Assembly: GCA_913009285.1 (NCBI GenBank) | Contig: CAJVYE010000028.1 | Span: 1 to 9,153, forward strand | DNA from: an uncultured Nitrospirota bacterium | Lineage (GTDB): Bacteria; Nitrospinota; Nitrospinia; SZUA-224 | Length of the DNA: 9,153 bases | Direction: 5' to 3' | Shown here: piece by piece, positions 6,168-9,153 of the stretch | Position numbering within the stretch: position 1 is the stretch's first letter | How the letters are laid out: the number at the start of each line of letters is the position of its first letter | Program-made: the position numbers and the translations under genes | The notes under the pieces: generated by a model | The model's database searches: none | What the model was told of the DNA's origin: nothing | The model's input: the letters and a program-made list of their open reading frames with translations, nothing else

Positions 6168-6312
6168 TAAATTAAAAATCAAAAATAAAAATGTAAAAAT
6201 ACAAATCAAAATGCAAAAATTATCCCTTGCCTGTTAAGGTAAGTATTCGTTTCTCTATTCATTTTTGACTTTTAATCTGTCATTTTGATTTTTTATCTTT
6301 AATTTTTGATTT
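6168..6312. repeat. AT-rich imperfect inverted repeat upstream of sdhA
   Basis: The left arm (about 6170-6220) is a chain of AAATCAAAAAT-like words; the right arm (about 6258-6312) contains their complements, such as TTTGACTTTTAATC and ATTTTTGATTT. Aligning the left arm with the reverse complement of the right gives long matching runs broken by scattered substitutions, with arms of about 50 bases around a loop of about 38 bases. It occupies most of the 249-base gap between the fumarase beta gene and sdhA. Low complexity means part of the match may be chance. No promoter or terminator was recognised with confidence in the remainder (6134-6167 and 6313-6382). Confidence 0.6.
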
Positions 6313-6382
6313 ATATCAGTTTTCAATTTTGGGTTAGTTCAACTTAAACACTAAAGAAGGGAACATTAGTGGGTTTAAGTTT

Positions 6383-8092
6383 ATGTTACAACATGACGTA
6401 GTTATAGTTGGTTCAGGGCTTGCGGGTATGAGTGCCGCACTTGAGATATGCGAGCAACTAGATGTGGCAATAATATCCAAGGTATATCCTACCCGTTCCC
6501 ATTCTGGCGCTGCCCAGGGGGGGGTTGCTGCATCTTTGGGTAATTCAGAACCAGATAGTCAGGAAGAGCATATGTATGATACTGTCAAGGGAAGCGATTT
6601 CCTGGGCGATCAGGATGCTATAGATATACTTACCAGAGATGCCCCTGAAACTATTTACAAGCTTGAGCATATGGGGTGTGTATTTAGCAGGACCAAGGAG
6701 GGAAAGATAGCCCAAAGGGCCTTTGGCGGACATTCCCATCCGAGGGCATGTTACGCTGCAGATAGGACAGGCCATGCCATGTTACACGCACTTTATGAAC
6801 AGGTTATGAAACGGAGTAAGAGGATAACTATCTATCCCGAGTGGTATCTTATGTCGCTAATAGTCAGAGACAATGTCTGCAGGGGTATGGTTATATATGA
6901 TATACGTAATGGCAATCTTGAGGTGGTAAGGGCGATAGGAGTGATATTTGCTACCGGAGGTTATGGAAGGGCATACAAGATAACATCCAATGCATTTGCT
7001 AATACAGGTGATGGGATTATCGCAGCCTTCCGTGCAGGGGTCCCCCTGGAAGATATGGAGTGTGTCCAGTTTCACCCGACAGGCCTGTTTGGTCAGGGTA
7101 TATTGGTTTCAGAGGCCGCAAGAGGAGAAGGAGGGTATCTTGTAAATGGCAAAGGAGAGCGGTTTATGGAAAAATACGCCCCTGCCAAGATGGAATTAGC
7201 GCCAAGGGATATTGTTTCCAGATCAGAGCAGAAGGAAATAGATGAAGGAAGAGGTATAGATGGTAAGGATTATGTTCATTTAGACCTTCGACATCTGGGT
7301 AAAGAGAAGATAATGGAAAGGCTACCACAGGTAAGACAGCTTGGTATTGATTTTATAGGGGTGGATTGTATAACCGATCCAGTCCCAATACAGCCAACAG
7401 TGCATTACTCCATGGGGGGCATCCCCACAGATATAGATGGACATGTAATTATAGATGATAAGGGCACAAAGCTGACAGGATTTTTTGCAGCCGGCGAGTG
7501 CGCCTGTATATCTGTTCATGGCGCAAACAGGCTGGGAACAAACTCACTTTTAGAGGCAGTGGTATTTGGAAAGAGGACAGGAATAGCTGCTCTCAAATTT
7601 GCAAAGGGACCAAGGCTACCCGATATCAATGAAGATGAGGTATTAGCGCCTGTTAAAGAGGAGATAAATGCGATATTCACTAGCCCTGGTACTGAAAGTA
7701 TCAATGATATAAGGAATACGTTAAAAGAGAATATGATGTCTAACTGTGGTGTCTTCAGAGGGAAGGAAGGGCTTGAGAAGGGACTGAAAAAGGTAAGAGA
7801 GCTGAAGCGAAAGCATAAAAAGGGGAAGATTACGGACAAAGGGAAGATCTTCAATAACGAGCTCATTGAGGTATTAGAGCTAGGTCATATGTTGGAGTTT
7901 TCAGAGGTTATTCTTAAAGGGGCAATAGCGAGAAAGGAGAGCAGGGGTGCTCATTCAAGGACAGACTTCCCGAAAAGGGATGACCAGAACTGGCTTAAAC
8001 ACACCCTTGCCTATTTGACAAAGAATGGGATAGACTTGAAGTACAAACCTGTAACTATCACAAAGTACCAGCCTGAGGAGAGGAAATATTAG
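6383..8092 (+). CDS. sdhA: Succinate dehydrogenase/fumarate reductase flavoprotein subunit
   Basis: FAD-bearing catalytic subunit interconverting succinate and fumarate; 569 residues, close to the usual 570-600. The FAD fold starts at GSGLAG 10-15. H40 in [10 protein letters not shown] aligns with the histidine that binds FAD covalently. [20 protein letters not shown] at 111-130 is family-typical. Active-site candidates are H231 in QFHPTG, R247 in EAARGEGG, the proton-transfer arginine R275 in [10 protein letters not shown]341 in VHYSMGG, and R383 in [10 protein letters not shown]. There is no Tat or Sec signal peptide, so the catalytic side faces the cytoplasm. The ATG at 6383 is chosen from homology to the GxGxxG start; the only possible ribosome site, GTGGG at 6369-6373, is weak. 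The iron-sulfur subunit follows after a hairpin-containing gap. SdhA and FrdA cannot be separated by sequence here. Confidence 0.94.
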   Translation: MLQHDVVIVGSGLAGMSAALEICEQLDVAIISKVYPTRSHSGAAQGGVAASLGNSEPDSQEEHMYDTVKGSDFLGDQDAIDILTRDAPETIYKLEHMGCVFSRTKEGKIAQRAFGGHSHPRACYAADRTGHAMLHALYEQVMKRSKRITIYPEWYLMSLIVRDNVCRGMVIYDIRNGNLEVVRAIGVIFATGGYGRAYKITSNAFANTGDGIIAAFRAGVPLEDMECVQFHPTGLFGQGILVSEAARGEGGYLVNGKGERFMEKYAPAKMELAPRDIVSRSEQKEIDEGRGIDGKDYVHLDLRHLGKEKIMERLPQVRQLGIDFIGVDCITDPVPIQPTVHYSMGGIPTDIDGHVIIDDKGTKLTGFFAAGECACISVHGANRLGTNSLLEAVVFGKRTGIAALKFAKGPRLPDINEDEVLAPVKEEINAIFTSPGTESINDIRNTLKENMMSNCGVFRGKEGLEKGLKKVRELKRKHKKGKITDKGKIFNNELIEVLELGHMLEFSEVILKGAIARKESRGAHSRTDFPKRDDQNWLKHTLAYLTKNGIDLKYKPVTITKYQPEERKY

Positions 8093-8098
8093 AGGAGA

Positions 8099-8122
8099 CA
8101 TTCATGCCAACAGGTTCGGCAC
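8099..8122. repeat. Degenerate copy of the ATTCATGCCGAC...GTCGGCA palindrome
   Basis: CATTCATGCCAACAGGTTCGG beginning at 8099 and running to 8122 matches the palindrome at 159-180 in most positions. The palindrome is decayed here: TGCC-AAC pairs with GTTCGGCA with one base missing. It begins seven bases after the sdhA stop and precedes the C6/G6 double hairpin. Confidence 0.5.
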
Positions 8123-8140
8123 AAAGGGGAATGAAAATCT

Positions 8141-8220
8141 AATCCCCCCTAACCCCCCTTTTCCAAAGGGGGGGGTAAGCAATTCCCCCTTTATTAAAGG
8201 GGGGTTAGGGGGGATTTTTT
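8141..8220. repeat. C6/G6 double-hairpin repeat with T-run between sdhA and sdhB
   Basis: AATCCCCCCTAACCCCCCTT at 8141-8160 pairs perfectly, over 21 bases, with AAAGGGGGGTTAGGGGGGAT at 8196-8215. Nested inside is a second pair, AAAGGGGG (8166-8173) with CCCCCTTT (8185-8192). The outer stem is followed directly by TTTTTT (8215-8220), the shape of an intrinsic terminator on the plus strand. C-run/G-run intergenic repeats of this type are known dispersed elements in several bacterial groups. Here the element lies inside an operon, directly before the sdhB ribosome site (GAGG 8221-8224), so it could attenuate transcription or shape mRNA decay. A frame read through it on the minus strand (NPPLIKGE...FGKGGLGG) is a repeat artefact, not a gene. 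Confidence 0.85.
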
Positions 8221-8236
8221 GAGGAAATATTAAAAG

Positions 8237-9153
8237 ATGCTCTTTTCTATTCAGAGATATAATCCTGAGAAGGATACAAGCCCTTATTTTCAGGACTATG
8301 AACTTGAGATACCTCAAGGGGCTACCCTCCTCGATTGTATTAATCTTATTAAATGGACTCAGGACGGGACCCTGACCTACCGTATGTCATGCCGTAGCGC
8401 CATATGCGGATCTTGTGCTGTTAAGGTAAATGGTCATTCCCTTCTTGCCTGCAAGACACAGGTATCTAAGGTAATAAAGGATGGGAAGGTGAAGATAGAG
8501 CCTTTGGGGAACCTGGAGATCATAAAGGATCTGGTAGTCGATTTTGATCCATTCTGGGAAACGATAGAGAGAATAAGGCCATGGCTTATGCCTGATGAGT
8601 CAGAGAGACCAGAGAAGGAGAGGTATCAGAGTATAAATGATTTCCGTAAGATAGATGAAAGCTCTACATGCATTATGTGTGCATCGTGTTATTCTGACTG
8701 CTGCAGTCTTGATGTGGACAAGGACTTTTTGGGGCCTACAACCCTTGCAAAGGCACAGAGATTTATTGATGATTCAAGGGATACGGAGAGACTGAGCAGG
8801 ACAAGGGAAGTAAGCGGTAAAGGAGGCATATGGGATTGCACACACTGTGGAGAGTGCTCTGAGAGGTGCCCCACAGAGGCAAAACCTTTAGAGAGAATAG
8901 CCTCTCTGAGAAGAACAGCCCTTGAGTTAGGTATTACCAATAATGTTGGCGCAAGACATGTAAAGGGATTTGTAGATTCGATTGCCCATAGCGGCAGATT
9001 GAACGAAAATATACTTCCGATAAGATCAATGGGGCTCTCTAATATTCCTGGACTTATGAGTCTGATCCCGATTGTGGTCAGAATGGCTATGAGGCGTAAA
9101 ATTCCACCTCTTATCCACAGGTCGATTGATGAGGTGGAGGATATTAGAAGGAT
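8237..9153 (+). CDS. sdhB: Succinate dehydrogenase/fumarate reductase iron-sulfur subunit, non-classical (extra cysteine); partial at right edge
   Basis: Electron-transfer subunit carrying FAD electrons to the quinone site. The frame is open from ATG 8237 to the window edge (305 residues, no stop), so the end is missing. The N-terminal plant-type ferredoxin domain has C52, C57 and C60 (SCRSAICGSC) and C72 for [2Fe-2S]. The C-terminal domain has CIMCASCYSDC (C145, C148, C151, C155) and CTHCGECSERCP (C201, C204, C207, C211). Classical SdhB/FrdB has no cysteine at the C204 position and therefore holds a [3Fe-4S] centre; here two full CxxCxxCxxxC motifs suggest two [4Fe-4S] clusters, as in HdrC-like, type E enzymes. 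An extension of at least 90 residues follows the last cluster motif, longer than classical subunits of about 240 residues. A stop codon at 8231-8233 limits upstream starts; the ribosome site GAGG (8221-8224) is rather distant at 12 bases. Confidence 0.93.
   Translation, partial: MLFSIQRYNPEKDTSPYFQDYELEIPQGATLLDCINLIKWTQDGTLTYRMSCRSAICGSCAVKVNGHSLLACKTQVSKVIKDGKVKIEPLGNLEIIKDLVVDFDPFWETIERIRPWLMPDESERPEKERYQSINDFRKIDESSTCIMCASCYSDCCSLDVDKDFLGPTTLAKAQRFIDDSRDTERLSRTREVSGKGGIWDCTHCGECSERCPTEAKPLERIASLRRTALELGITNNVGARHVKGFVDSIAHSGRLNENILPIRSMGLSNIPGLMSLIPIVVRMAMRRKIPPLIHRSIDEVEDIRR

Noticed and set aside
8102..8317. 71-codon minus-strand frame across the sdhA-sdhB gap
   Set aside because: Its NPPLIKGE...FGKGGLGG content is the translation of the C-run/G-run repeat, it overlaps the start of sdhB, and it has no support as a protein.
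8689..8940. Minus-strand frame within sdhB
   Set aside because: It is the shadow of the sdhB coding strand, whose cysteine motifs are unmistakable.

Overview
The window looks like part of the chromosome of an AT-rich, Gram-negative-type, probably anaerobic or microaerophilic bacterium. The reasons are a ferrous-iron (Feo) uptake operon, an oxygen-sensitive class I two-subunit fumarase, a lactate-dehydrogenase-like malate dehydrogenase, and a succinate dehydrogenase/fumarate reductase iron-sulfur subunit of the non-classical, heterodisulfide-reductase-like kind. Arginine AGG/AGA and isoleucine ATA codons are frequent. Several families of short palindromic intergenic repeats and a CFI-box-like protein end suggest a Nitrospirota- or Desulfobacterota-like lineage, but this placement is an inference and is weak.

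Layout. Bases 1-137 (+) are the end of a secreted or surface protein with a fibronectin type III fold. A 96-base convergent gap with a small perfect palindrome follows. Bases 234-3455 (-) form an iron operon transcribed leftward: fur, then feoB (joined by a 4-base ATGA overlap), then a long hairpin repeat, then a DtxR-type regulator fused to a FeoA domain. It starts from a strong sigma70-type promoter whose -10 box is covered by a nearly perfect Fur box. The 246-base divergent gap (3456-3701) also holds a candidate promoter for the rightward cluster.

Bases 3702-9153 (+) form a C4-dicarboxylate cluster in reaction order: mdh (oxaloacetate/malate), fumarase alpha and beta (malate/fumarate), then sdhA/frdA and sdhB/frdB (fumarate/succinate). 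The sdhB gene runs off the right edge, and any membrane or quinone-reacting subunit lies outside the window. The cluster could run oxidatively as part of the TCA cycle or reductively for fumarate respiration or the reductive TCA cycle; the sequence does not decide. Both fumarase and SdhB need Fe-S clusters, so the adjacent Fur-controlled iron operon makes functional sense, although shared regulation is not shown.

All three gaps of more than 50 bases inside the dicarboxylate cluster hold a different hairpin-forming repeat: decamer TAAAGTGAGC-type units (also found beside feoB), an AT-rich inverted repeat, and a C6/G6-rich double hairpin. The most notable protein feature is an extra cysteine in SdhB at the position that converts the [3Fe-4S] centre to [4Fe-4S] in engineered E. 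coli FrdB. No clearly unprecedented system is visible. The best leads are the SdhB cluster motif, the two different iron regulators on either side of feoB in one operon, and the repeats between genes of one operon.
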